A program made the translations under genes and the position numbers. From the NCBI GenBank assembly GCA_937916415.1, contig CALGGH010000266.1:1-26165 (forward strand): a DNA stretch of 26,165 nt, read 5' to 3'. Positions 7,152 to 14,329 of the stretch are shown one piece after another. This stretch comes from an uncultured Lachnospiraceae bacterium (lineage in GTDB: Bacteria > Bacillota > Clostridia > Lachnospirales > Lachnospiraceae). A model generated the notes under the pieces. The model searched no databases. It was not told where the DNA came from and worked only from the letters and a program-made list of their open reading frames with translations. Each line of letters starts with the position of its first letter. The stretch's first letter is position 1.

Positions 7152-8597
7152 ATGGCTGACAAGAAACTCGTAGAAGCGATCACCTCCATGGAGGAGGATT
7201 TCGCGCAATGGTATACGGACATCGTCAAGAAGGCAGAGCTGATCGACTACACCTCCGTCAAGGGATGCATGGTGATCCGGCCCGCCGGATATGCGATCTG
7301 GGAACTGATCCAGGCTGACCTGGACAGGAGGTTCAAGGAGACCGGCGTCAAAAACGTATATTTGCCGATGTTCATTCCGGAAAGCCTTTTGAATAAGGAA
7401 AAAGATCACGTGGAGGGCTTTGCGCCCGAGGTAGCGTGGGTTACGCATGGCGGACTTGAGCCTTTGCAGGAAAGGCTTTGCGTGCGTCCGACCTCTGAAA
7501 CGCTTTTTTGCGATTATTACAAAAACGTGGTGCATTCATACCGCGACCTGCCTCAGGTCTGCAATCAGTGGTGCTCCGTGGTCCGTTGGGAAAAGGAGAC
7601 CAGGCCCTTCTTACGCAGCCGTGAGTTCCTTTGGCAGGAAGGCCATACGGCCCACGCTACTGCCGAGGAGGCAGAGGAGCGCACCCGGCAGATGCTGAAC
7701 GTGTATGCAGATTTCCTGGAGCAGACGCTGGCGATTCCCGCCATCAAGGGACGCAAGACCGACAAGGAAAAATTCGCCGGTGCCGTCGCCACTTATACCG
7801 TGGAGGCGCTGATGCATGACGGCAAGGCACTGCAGTCCGGCACGAGCCACAACTTCGGCGACGGATTCGCGCAGGCTTTCGGCGTGCAGTTCACGGACAA
7901 GGACAACACGCTCAAATACGTACATCAGACCTCATGGGGCATGACCACGAGGCTCATCGGCGCCGTGATCATGGTACACGGAGACGACTCCGGCCTGAAG
8001 CTGCCGCCCGCAGTTGCGCCCACGCAGGTTATGATCATACCGATCCAGCAGAAAAAAGAAGGCGTGCTGGACAAGGCATATGAGATGAGGGATCGTCTGG
8101 CAAAGGCAGCCGGCGGCACGATCCGCGTACAGGTTGATGACAGCGACAAGTCGCCCGGATGGAAGTTTTCCGAGCAGGAAATGCGCGGAATCCCGATGCG
8201 CATCGAGATCGGCCCCAAGGACATGGAGGCCGGCAAGTGCGTCATCGCCCGCAGGGACACCGGCGAAAAGATCGAGGTTAACGACGCGAACCTGGAGCCT
8301 ACGGTCGAAAAGCTGCTCGTCACGATTCAGGACGACATGCTCGAGGCAGCCAGGAAGCACAGGGACGCACACACCTACGTGGCTCATGACTATGACGAGT
8401 TCAAGCAGATTTTTGGCGAAAAGGCCGGTTTCGTGAAGGCCATGTGGTGCGGGGACGTTGAATGCGAGAACCGCATTAAGGAGGATCTGTCGGTTACGAG
8501 CCGGTGCATGCCTTTTGAGCAGGAGCAGATCAGTGACAAGTGCGTGTGCTGCGGCAAGCCCGCGAAGCACATGGTTTATTGGGGCAGGGCTTATTAA
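7152..8597 (+). CDS. proS: prolyl-tRNA synthetase, archaeal/eukaryote-type
   Basis: 481 residues. It charges tRNA-Pro with proline in the cytoplasm. The class II core is present: motif 2 region around CNQWCSVVRWEKETRPFLRSREFLWQEGH cut by the active site, the TSHNFGDGFAQAFGVQF segment and motif 3 (SWGMTTRLIGAVIMVHGD). An anticodon-binding domain follows (VMIIPIQQ onward). The C-terminal extension carries paired cysteines (WCGDVEC and CVCCGK) and ends in WGRAY, a hallmark of the shorter archaeal/eukaryote-type ProS that lacks the bacterial editing insertion. AAAGGA seven bases upstream supports the start. The stop codon lies in the loop of a small hairpin. A tRNA-Lys gene converges downstream. 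Confidence 0.95.
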   Translation: MADKKLVEAITSMEEDFAQWYTDIVKKAELIDYTSVKGCMVIRPAGYAIWELIQADLDRRFKETGVKNVYLPMFIPESLLNKEKDHVEGFAPEVAWVTHGGLEPLQERLCVRPTSETLFCDYYKNVVHSYRDLPQVCNQWCSVVRWEKETRPFLRSREFLWQEGHTAHATAEEAEERTRQMLNVYADFLEQTLAIPAIKGRKTDKEKFAGAVATYTVEALMHDGKALQSGTSHNFGDGFAQAFGVQFTDKDNTLKYVHQTSWGMTTRLIGAVIMVHGDDSGLKLPPAVAPTQVMIIPIQQKKEGVLDKAYEMRDRLAKAAGGTIRVQVDDSDKSPGWKFSEQEMRGIPMRIEIGPKDMEAGKCVIARRDTGEKIEVNDANLEPTVEKLLVTIQDDMLEAARKHRDAHTYVAHDYDEFKQIFGEKAGFVKAMWCGDVECENRIKEDLSVTSRCMPFEQEQISDKCVCCGKPAKHMVYWGRAY

Positions 8598-8612
8598 AAG
8601 CCCGGCCCTGCC
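8583..8612 (+). terminator. GC-rich hairpin spanning the proS stop codon
   Basis: GGCAGGGC (8583-8590) can pair with GCCCTGCC (8605-8612). A competing inner stem pairs GGGCTT (8587-8592) with AAGCCC (8598-8603) and leaves the stop codon TAA in a five-base loop. No T-run follows, so this may act in mRNA stability rather than as an intrinsic terminator. Confidence 0.35.
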
Positions 8613-8658
8613 GGAGAATCTGCGGGAAAAACCTGGGTCAGCCGGAGAATCTGCGGGG
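8610..8658 (+). repeat. 17-bp direct repeat after proS
   Basis: GCCGGAGAATCTGCGGG occurs at 8610-8626 and 8641-8657, period 31. The second copy contains GCGGGG, which can pair with CCCCGC at 8685-8690 across an A-rich loop. On the - strand that A-run becomes an eight-T stretch downstream of the tRNA gene and may help end its transcription. Confidence 0.55.
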
Positions 8659-8717
8659 AAAAAACGAACAAAAAAAAGCCCCAACCCCGCTGATAAATCA
8701 ACGAAACTGAGACTTCA

Positions 8718-8790
8718 TGCGCCACCAGGGGCTCGAACCCTGGACACCCTGATTAAGAGTCAGGTGCTCTACCAACTGAGCTAGTGGCGC
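8718..8790 (-). tRNA. tRNA-Lys (anticodon CUU)
   Basis: 73 bases fold as a cloverleaf on the - strand. The acceptor stem is GCGCCAC with GTGGCGC plus discriminator A; the D-loop has AGCTCAGTTGGTAGAGC; the anticodon stem CCTGA/TCAGG encloses CTCTTAA, giving anticodon CUU; the T arm contains GGTTCGAGCC. CUU reads AAG lysine codons. CCA is not encoded and must be added after transcription. It stands alone, convergent with proS and divergent from tatD, with its own promoter 45 bases upstream. Confidence 0.96.
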
Positions 8791-8834
8791 TCATGCAATC
8801 ACGCTTTACATAATGCCTTTGTGACGCAAAAGCT

Positions 8835-8863
8835 ATTATATTACAGCGGTTTTGGTTTTGCAA
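8835..8863 (-). promoter_or_regulatory. sigma-A promoter of the tRNA-Lys gene
   Basis: On the - strand TTGCAA (8858-8863) and a perfect TATAAT (8835-8840) are separated by exactly 17 bases. The -10 ends 44 bases before the mature tRNA 5' end, leaving a short leader for RNase P. This is the best promoter match in the window. Confidence 0.75.
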
Positions 8864-8895
8864 CAGAAATTTTATGTTTTTCAGCATTTTTTTAT

Positions 8896-8924
8896 TTGTT
8901 TTTTTTATGTAGGAATGCTTTAAT
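8896..8924 (+). promoter_or_regulatory. candidate promoter of tatD
   Basis: TTGTTT (8896-8901) and TTTAAT (8919-8924) are 17 bases apart. The -10 is preceded by TGC, an extended -10. The element ends 38 bases before the tatD start codon. Confidence 0.5.
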
Positions 8925-8962
8925 GCCCGGATGCTGTTCTACGGCCAAAGGGGTGATCTGAA

Positions 8963-9733
8963 ATGATCTTTGACACACATGCACATTATGATGATGAAGC
9001 ATTTGACTCGGACAGGGACGAGCTGCTTGCCTCGATGCCTGCGAAGGGCATAGGCAGGATCGTGAACGTGACGGCTTCTTATCGGTCGTTAGTGCAGAGC
9101 CCGGAGCTCGCGGACCGGTACGATCACGTATATACCTCCATGGGGCTGCATCCCACGGAGGTATATGAGCTGGACATGGATGATGCGCTCAGCGTCGTCC
9201 GGGACAGGTGCCGCCGGCCGAAGGTCGTGGCCATCGGCGAGATCGGCCTCGACTATCATTATGACGACACCGATGAGAAGAAGCAGCGGGCATACTTCGA
9301 TGCGCAGCTTGAGATCGCGCTGCAGGAGAACCTGCCCGTGATCATACATTCGAGGGATGCGGCCGCAGAGACCTTCGACGTGATGAAGGACTATTCCGCT
9401 AAAGGCGGAAGGGGCGTGATCCACTGCTATTCGTATTCCTATGAGATGGCGGCCGAATACGTCAGGCTGGGGTATTACATAGGAATCGGTGGCGTGGTTA
9501 CCTTCAGGAATTCGCGTAAGCTCAAGGAATGCGCGGCAAAGCTGCCCCTGTCGAGCATCCTGCTGGAGACGGACTGCCCCTATCTGGCACCGGACCCGAA
9601 GCGCGGGCAGCGTAATTCTTCGCTGAACCTGCCTTACGTGGCCGCCGAGATCGCGCACCTGCGCGGGATTACCATCGTCGAAGTCACCGACGCAACCTGG
9701 GACAACGCGATGCGGATGTACGGATTCAACTGA
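8963..9733 (+). CDS. tatD: TatD family metal-dependent deoxyribonuclease
   Basis: 256 residues, the usual size of the family. TatD proteins are TIM-barrel nucleases of the amidohydrolase superfamily acting on DNA ends and possibly in DNA repair. Metal ligands are visible: H6 and H8 in DTHAHYD, the Glu of GEIGLDY, His of IIHSRDA, His of VIHCYS, and Asp of LLETDCPYLAP. AAGGGGTGA about nine bases upstream supports the start. In Firmicutes tatD often lies near metG and rsmA; here rsmA follows after a structured repeat of about 156 bp. Exact substrate not determinable from sequence. Confidence 0.93.
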   Translation: MIFDTHAHYDDEAFDSDRDELLASMPAKGIGRIVNVTASYRSLVQSPELADRYDHVYTSMGLHPTEVYELDMDDALSVVRDRCRRPKVVAIGEIGLDYHYDDTDEKKQRAYFDAQLEIALQENLPVIIHSRDAAAETFDVMKDYSAKGGRGVIHCYSYSYEMAAEYVRLGYYIGIGGVVTFRNSRKLKECAAKLPLSSILLETDCPYLAPDPKRGQRNSSLNLPYVAAEIAHLRGITIVEVTDATWDNAMRMYGFN

Positions 9734-9769
9734 TCATGACAAAACCGGACTGAGTCATAATCGCGAGTA

Positions 9770-9925
9770 AGGAACTGTCACGAAATAACTTGAGCATATT
9801 GCGCAGGATGAATTCGCAGAAGCCAGACGGAGGAAGGAGTCGATGCGGGCATCGACGACTGACGACAACGACGCTTCTGTGAATCCAGACAAGCAAAAAG
9901 GCAAGATTATTTCGTGACAGTTCCT
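9770..9925. mobile_element. MITE-like palindromic element with 19-bp terminal inverted repeats
   Basis: AGGAACTGTCACGAAATAA (9770-9788) is perfectly inverted at 9907-9925. Inside, GAATTCGCAGAAGC (9810-9823) pairs imperfectly with the matching arm near 9873-9885, and GTCGATGC (9839-9846) with GCATCGAC (9849-9856) closes the tip around GG. The whole can fold as one long hairpin. Bases 9799-9813 recur at the window start. Size, perfect ends and a recurring core fit a non-autonomous mobile element or a dispersed structured repeat; no clear target-site duplication is seen. The right arm ends 18 bases before the likely rsmA start, so the element probably sits in the rsmA leader. Confidence 0.65.
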
Positions 9926-9943
9926 AAAAGAGAGAAGATTCAC

Positions 9944-10810
9944 ATGAACCTGACAAACAGAAAAGACATACATGACCTGATGACGGTATACGGAATCGCT
10001 CCGCGCAAGAAATACGGGCAAAACTTCCTGACGGACACAGGGGTGCTGGACGAGATAGTCGCATCCGCGGAGCTGAGCGGGGAGGACGTGGCACTGGAGA
10101 TAGGTCCGGGACTCGGAGCGCTGACCGAAAGACTGGCGAGGGCAGCAGGCAAGGTGATCGCCGTGGAGATCGACGACGGACTGATCCCGCTGCTTAAGGG
10201 AACGCTTTCGGACTATGGAAACGTAAGTCTGATCCACGGAGACGTCATGAAGATGGACCTGGACGCATTGTGCGATGAACATGCGCCCGGTAAAAAGCTG
10301 CACGTCGTGGCCAACCTGCCATATTACATAACGACGCCGATCGTGCTGATGCTGCTGGAGCACGGCGACAGGATATCGGACGTTACCGTGATGATACAAA
10401 AGGAAGTGGCGCAGCGCATGCAGGCCGAACCCGGCAGCAAGGAATACGGTGCGCTTTCACTGGCCGTACAGTATTACTGTGATCCCGAGATAGTCTGCAG
10501 GGTCAGCCCTGACAGCTTCTATCCGGCACCCGAGGTGGAGTCGGTGGTCATAAGACTGCGTGGCAGGGAGACGCCCAGGGTGACGGTGGATGATGAAAAG
10601 CTGATGTTTGACCTAATACGCGCGACCTTCAACATGCGCAGAAAAACAATGCCGAACGCACTGATGAGCGCCGGCCGGGGATTTACGCGCGAGCAGGTCG
10701 AAAAGGCTCTGAAGGATATGGGCAAGGAAGTCACGGTCCGAGGCGAGACCTTTTCACTCGAGGAATTCGCCATGCTGACCGGGCTGCTGACGTCGAAAAC
10801 GCTACACTAG
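9944..10810 (+). CDS. rsmA: 16S rRNA (adenine1518/1519-N6)-dimethyltransferase
   Basis: 288 residues from the ATG at 9944. The enzyme dimethylates two adjacent adenosines in the 3'-terminal hairpin of 16S rRNA during small-subunit maturation. Visible: the family N-terminus KKYGQNFLTD, the S-adenosylmethionine motif EIGPGLGALTERLA, the acidic VEIDDGL motif, the catalytic NLPYYITTPI and the C-terminal helical domain with SFYPAPEVESVVIRL. The ORF extends upstream to 9914 through the right arm of the palindromic element; I prefer 9944 because AGAGAAG lies upstream and homologues start at this level. Loss of this enzyme is classically linked to kasugamycin resistance. Confidence 0.95.
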   Translation: MNLTNRKDIHDLMTVYGIAPRKKYGQNFLTDTGVLDEIVASAELSGEDVALEIGPGLGALTERLARAAGKVIAVEIDDGLIPLLKGTLSDYGNVSLIHGDVMKMDLDALCDEHAPGKKLHVVANLPYYITTPIVLMLLEHGDRISDVTVMIQKEVAQRMQAEPGSKEYGALSLAVQYYCDPEIVCRVSPDSFYPAPEVESVVIRLRGRETPRVTVDDEKLMFDLIRATFNMRRKTMPNALMSAGRGFTREQVEKALKDMGKEVTVRGETFSLEEFAMLTGLLTSKTLH

Positions 10811-10868
10811 ATATGGTGTTTTTGAACAAAAGCACGACAAGAAATTGTGGATTTGCTCCCGTTCTCTA

Positions 10869-10897
10869 TTTACATAGAAGAAACGCTATGGTATTCT
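10869..10897 (+). promoter_or_regulatory. candidate promoter of the 1113-residue protein gene
   Basis: TTTACA (10869-10874) and TATTCT (10892-10897) are 17 bases apart, and TGG before the -10 makes it extended. A second -10-like TATAAT lies at 10922-10927 without a matching -35. Confidence 0.5.
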
Positions 10898-10934
10898 ATA
10901 AAATGATTATCCTTGGAATTCTATAATTATTTTT

Positions 10935-10966
10935 GAGGAGGGTGCCAAAAGCGCCGAACGGGGAAT
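10935..10966 (+). promoter_or_regulatory. Shine-Dalgarno separated from the start by a small hairpin
   Basis: GAGGAGG (10935-10941) is a strong ribosome binding site but lies about 25 bases before the ATG at 10967. Between them GGTGC (10941-10945) and GCGCC (10951-10955) can fold into a hairpin that would shorten the effective spacing to about 11 bases. A weaker CGGGGA sits near the ATG. No in-frame start codon lies closer to GAGGAGG. Confidence 0.4.
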
Positions 10967-13900
10967 ATGGACAGATACGAGTACAAGATCAGGGAAGAAG
11001 AGATTCAGAAGCTGATCGACAAACGGCAGCTGGATGATGCGATCGCTATAGCGGACACCGTAGACTGGCGCAAGGAAACCAGCGTCAAGATGCTTTTTAA
11101 GATATCCGGATTATATGCGGCCTGCAAGCGTTGTCAGGAGAGCAAGGAGATACTCCTGATGGCATTGAACAGATATCCGGAGAACCGACGAATCGTATTT
11201 GCATTGTGCGAACTCTCACTGAAACTCAATGAGATCGTGCAGGCACAGGAATACTACAGGGATTTCTCCAGGATCGCACCGACCGATCCTGACCGTTATA
11301 TATTGAAGTACAAGATTTTCCAGACGCTGGACGTGGGACTGGAAGAACGGCCTGAACTGCTGGAACAGTTCAAGCAGGAGGATTACAGGCCCAAGTGGGG
11401 ATACGAGCTTGCGGAGCTCTATCATGAGATGGGCATGGGTTCCAAATGCGTTGATGAGTGCGAGGAGCTGATAGTAACCTTTGGTGAGGGCAAGTACGTG
11501 ATCAAGGCCATGCAGCTCAAGGCTCAGCACGAATCACTGACCGAAAGTGAGCAGGCCCGTTACGAGGATTATATCGCCGAACAGGATCGCGAGATCATGG
11601 AAATCAGCGAGGAAGAGGATGAAAAGGCCGAGGAGGCTGAGGAAACTGAAGAGGCGCTTGCCAATTCGGAACTCGCCGACGAGGACCTGAAGGATGCTCC
11701 GACCGCGGAACTGCCCGGTTCGGACAAGTCCGATACGGATGAGATACAGGTCAGGCCCGTGGACGTGGGACAGTACAATACCGTCAATCTGCAGGCTGCC
11801 CTGGCCGAAAGCATGAAAGATCTGTGGGACGAGACAGATTCTGAGGGTGAGGGAGAGGTCGATCCCGACACCATCGTTCCTTCTACTCCGGAACCCGGCA
11901 TAGAAGACAATACCCTGTTTGTTCAGGAGCCTCTCGCGGGTGCCGAATACGCGCATCCGCTGTATGCTTCCGCGGCAAGCCCCGCAGCTTCCGCGCAGTC
12001 CGTGGCTCAGTACGACCAGGCAGGTTATGGTGACGTCCAGACAGGACAAGCTCCACAGTACGGCCAGCAATATGCTCAGCAATACGCACAGTCCGCAGGA
12101 TACGGCGGACAGTACGGCGGACAGTACGGCCAGCCTGCCGGATATCCCGGAGCACAGGCAGGATATGACTCTCAGTACGGTCAGTCCGCAGGCCACGCGG
12201 ATATGCAGGCTGATCATGAGCCGGAATCCGTACGTTCCTACGCGCAGCCGGAAGCGGAACCGGGAGCGGAAGGTCATGCCGTGGTCGGCCCAAAGATCGA
12301 TTACGTGCTGAAGCCGGAGGCACCGAAGGAAGCGTCCCGCACCGAAATATTGCTGGAGCAGACCAAGCGCATACCCACCGATACCATAGTTGATTATCTC
12401 GAGACGCAGAAGATCCGTCAGGAAATGCAGGTTTCCGCGGCTTCGATGCAGAGACAGGACGCCCAGTCCCAAAAGATACCCGGCGCGATTACCGGGCAGC
12501 TTGACGTGGCACCGGTGGTTTCGAGCCGTTATGATTCGATGCTTGCCGAGGAATACAACGGGCAGATCCGTCTGGCCCTTACCGAGGCGGAAAAGGTGGA
12601 AAAGCAGATCACCGGACAGCTGAGCATCGACGACGTGCTGGCAGACTGGGAAACCACCAAAAAGGAAAACGAGAAAAAGAGGGAGCATGAGGTAAGGCAG
12701 AGAATACTGCAGCATACCGGCTCGCTTTTTGATGAATTTGACGAAGACACCAAGGCAATGCTCATAGAGCAGCTCGAGAAAGCATTCCGCGATGCCATCC
12801 TCAAGGACAGCGACGGCAAGCTGGATGATGAGGCCCTGGGAAGGAAGATTCGCAAGGAAGCCCGCAGGACCATGGAATACATGACGGCCGACATGATCAT
12901 CGGCGAAGGAGTCTCCAAGGCGATGGATGATGAGGCAGATGACAGCGAGGCCGCGATCAAGACCGTCAAGCCTGCCAGGTCTTCCTCCAAGTCTCCTAAG
13001 GCGGCAAGGGCCGTGGTACAGGAGTCAGTGGACGAGCCCAAGGGCACAGAGGATGATGCGGATGAGACCGCAGCGCTCAGGGGTGCAGAATCCGAAGCCG
13101 GATTTACCGACGAACCCGGATTCGACGCTGAGGCTGAGACTGAAGCTGAGTCTGCAATCGAGGCTGAGGCCGCAGACGGATCCATGGACATGGATGAAGA
13201 AACCGAGGCTCAGCCTGAGGAAGATGAAGAAACCGAGGCGGATTCATCAGATGCCGCAGCCGAAGCTTTATCCAAGACGGCACGTGCAGCAGCATCCAAA
13301 GCGGCAAACAAAGCCGCACAGGAAGCCGCTGAAGCTGATGAATCCTATGCTGACGAAGAAGCCGGAGAAAACCGGAAATCCAATAAAAAGCCCGCTAAGC
13401 CCGTCACCAAAAAGAAACCGGCGTCGGAGGACACAGACAACATCGCGGTTTCCGCGGTCGAGGAGGCCCTGGAGGAGGAGGCCAGGTCCACCAGGGGCAA
13501 GAAGAAAAAGCCGGCAGTACAGCCCAAGTCCAATCACGTCGATGCCGAAGGCAAGCGCATCCTGAGCGAGGAGGAAGAAGAGCTGTTCGGAGGATTCCTC
13601 AACAGAAAGGGCGCACGCAAGCAGATAGCCAACGCCCTGGACAAGATGAGCATGGCAGCATACACGGGCAACTGCATCGTGACCGGCGAAGAAGGAGTAG
13701 GCACGATAGAGCTGGCCAAGAGGCTCATGCGTTTCATGCAGATCACCGATCCCAACTTCGTAGCGGACAAGGTGGCGCGCGTGCATGGCAAAAACCTCAA
13801 CGACAAGAATCTGGCCGACCTCTTCTCACAGCTCGACGGGGGCGCGATCATCATACAGAGCGCCCGCGGCATGAAAAAGAGCACCGTTCAGAAGCTGATC

Positions 13901-14308
13901 ACCGCCATGGAGAACGAGAACCTGGGGATCCTGGCGATCCTCGAAGACACGTCGGCAGGCATGGACAAGATCGTGGGCACGCTGCCCAAGCTGGGTGAGA
14001 TATTCAACGTGCGCATCGACCTGCAGGCACTGGATGACAAGGCCCTGGTCAACTATGCGTGCGAATATGCGGTCAGCAAGGAGCACAGCATAGACGAATT
14101 CGCTCTGCTCGCGCTGCACACCAGGATCGGAGAGCTGCAGACCAATGCACATCAGGTAACCGTTGCGGAGGTCCGGGATCTCGTTGATGATGCAATTTTT
14201 TATGCGGATAAGAAGAATCCCGCGCATTTATTTGATATAATACTTCATAAGCGTTACGATGATGAGGACATGGTCGTCCTCAGGGAAAAGGACTTCATGC
14301 ATTACTAG
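10967..14308 (+). CDS. large helical-repeat protein with disordered middle and degenerate AAA+-like C-terminal domain
   Basis: 1113 residues, no named family recognised. Residues 1 to about 210 are TPR-like helices (paired helices with ALNRYPENRRIVFAL-type turns). About 210-330 is acidic. About 348-412 is a prion-like Gln/Tyr/Gly/Ala segment with repeated QYG units. About 430-650 is more ordered and carries ITGQL twice. About 650-880 is Glu/Ala/Lys-rich and probably disordered or coiled. The C-terminus (about 885-1113) has the order of a CbxX/SpoVK-like AAA+ domain, but the Walker A position reads GEEGVGTI (907-914, Thr in place of the Lys), and the Walker B strand AIIIQS (960-965) lacks the acidic pair. 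No signal peptide or membrane helix. This suggests a cytoplasmic scaffold that may not hydrolyse ATP. glgB starts 21 bp downstream and may be co-transcribed. Confidence 0.85.
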   Translation: MDRYEYKIREEEIQKLIDKRQLDDAIAIADTVDWRKETSVKMLFKISGLYAACKRCQESKEILLMALNRYPENRRIVFALCELSLKLNEIVQAQEYYRDFSRIAPTDPDRYILKYKIFQTLDVGLEERPELLEQFKQEDYRPKWGYELAELYHEMGMGSKCVDECEELIVTFGEGKYVIKAMQLKAQHESLTESEQARYEDYIAEQDREIMEISEEEDEKAEEAEETEEALANSELADEDLKDAPTAELPGSDKSDTDEIQVRPVDVGQYNTVNLQAALAESMKDLWDETDSEGEGEVDPDTIVPSTPEPGIEDNTLFVQEPLAGAEYAHPLYASAASPAASAQSVAQYDQAGYGDVQTGQAPQYGQQYAQQYAQSAGYGGQYGGQYGQPAGYPGAQAGYDSQYGQSAGHADMQADHEPESVRSYAQPEAEPGAEGHAVVGPKIDYVLKPEAPKEASRTEILLEQTKRIPTDTIVDYLETQKIRQEMQVSAASMQRQDAQSQKIPGAITGQLDVAPVVSSRYDSMLAEEYNGQIRLALTEAEKVEKQITGQLSIDDVLADWETTKKENEKKREHEVRQRILQHTGSLFDEFDEDTKAMLIEQLEKAFRDAILKDSDGKLDDEALGRKIRKEARRTMEYMTADMIIGEGVSKAMDDEADDSEAAIKTVKPARSSSKSPKAARAVVQESVDEPKGTEDDADETAALRGAESEAGFTDEPGFDAEAETEAESAIEAEAADGSMDMDEETEAQPEEDEETEADSSDAAAEALSKTARAAASKAANKAAQEAAEADESYADEEAGENRKSNKKPAKPVTKKKPASEDTDNIAVSAVEEALEEEARSTRGKKKKPAVQPKSNHVDAEGKRILSEEEEELFGGFLNRKGARKQIANALDKMSMAAYTGNCIVTGEEGVGTIELAKRLMRFMQITDPNFVADKVARVHGKNLNDKNLADLFSQLDGGAIIIQSARGMKKSTVQKLITAMENENLGILAILEDTSAGMDKIVGTLPKLGEIFNVRIDLQALDDKALVNYACEYAVSKEHSIDEFALLALHTRIGELQTNAHQVTVAEVRDLVDDAIFYADKKNPAHLFDIILHKRYDDEDMVVLREKDFMHY

Positions 14309-14329
14309 TTCTGATTTAGGGGGTACAAC

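Noticed and set aside
5732..7228. 498-residue open frame on the - strand
   Set aside because: It lies antisense to the ligase-like gene, has a biased His/Arg/Pro/Gln-rich composition without domains, no ribosome binding site, and crosses into proS.
9914..9943. Longer rsmA start inside the palindromic element
   Set aside because: The extra ten residues are encoded by the repeat arm and are not part of the conserved protein; AGAGAAG supports the ATG at 9944.
11534..12715. 393-residue open frame on the - strand
   Set aside because: It is the shadow of the 1113-residue protein's low-complexity region; its Leu/Arg/Cys-rich sequence mirrors the QYG and Glu/Ala codons opposite.
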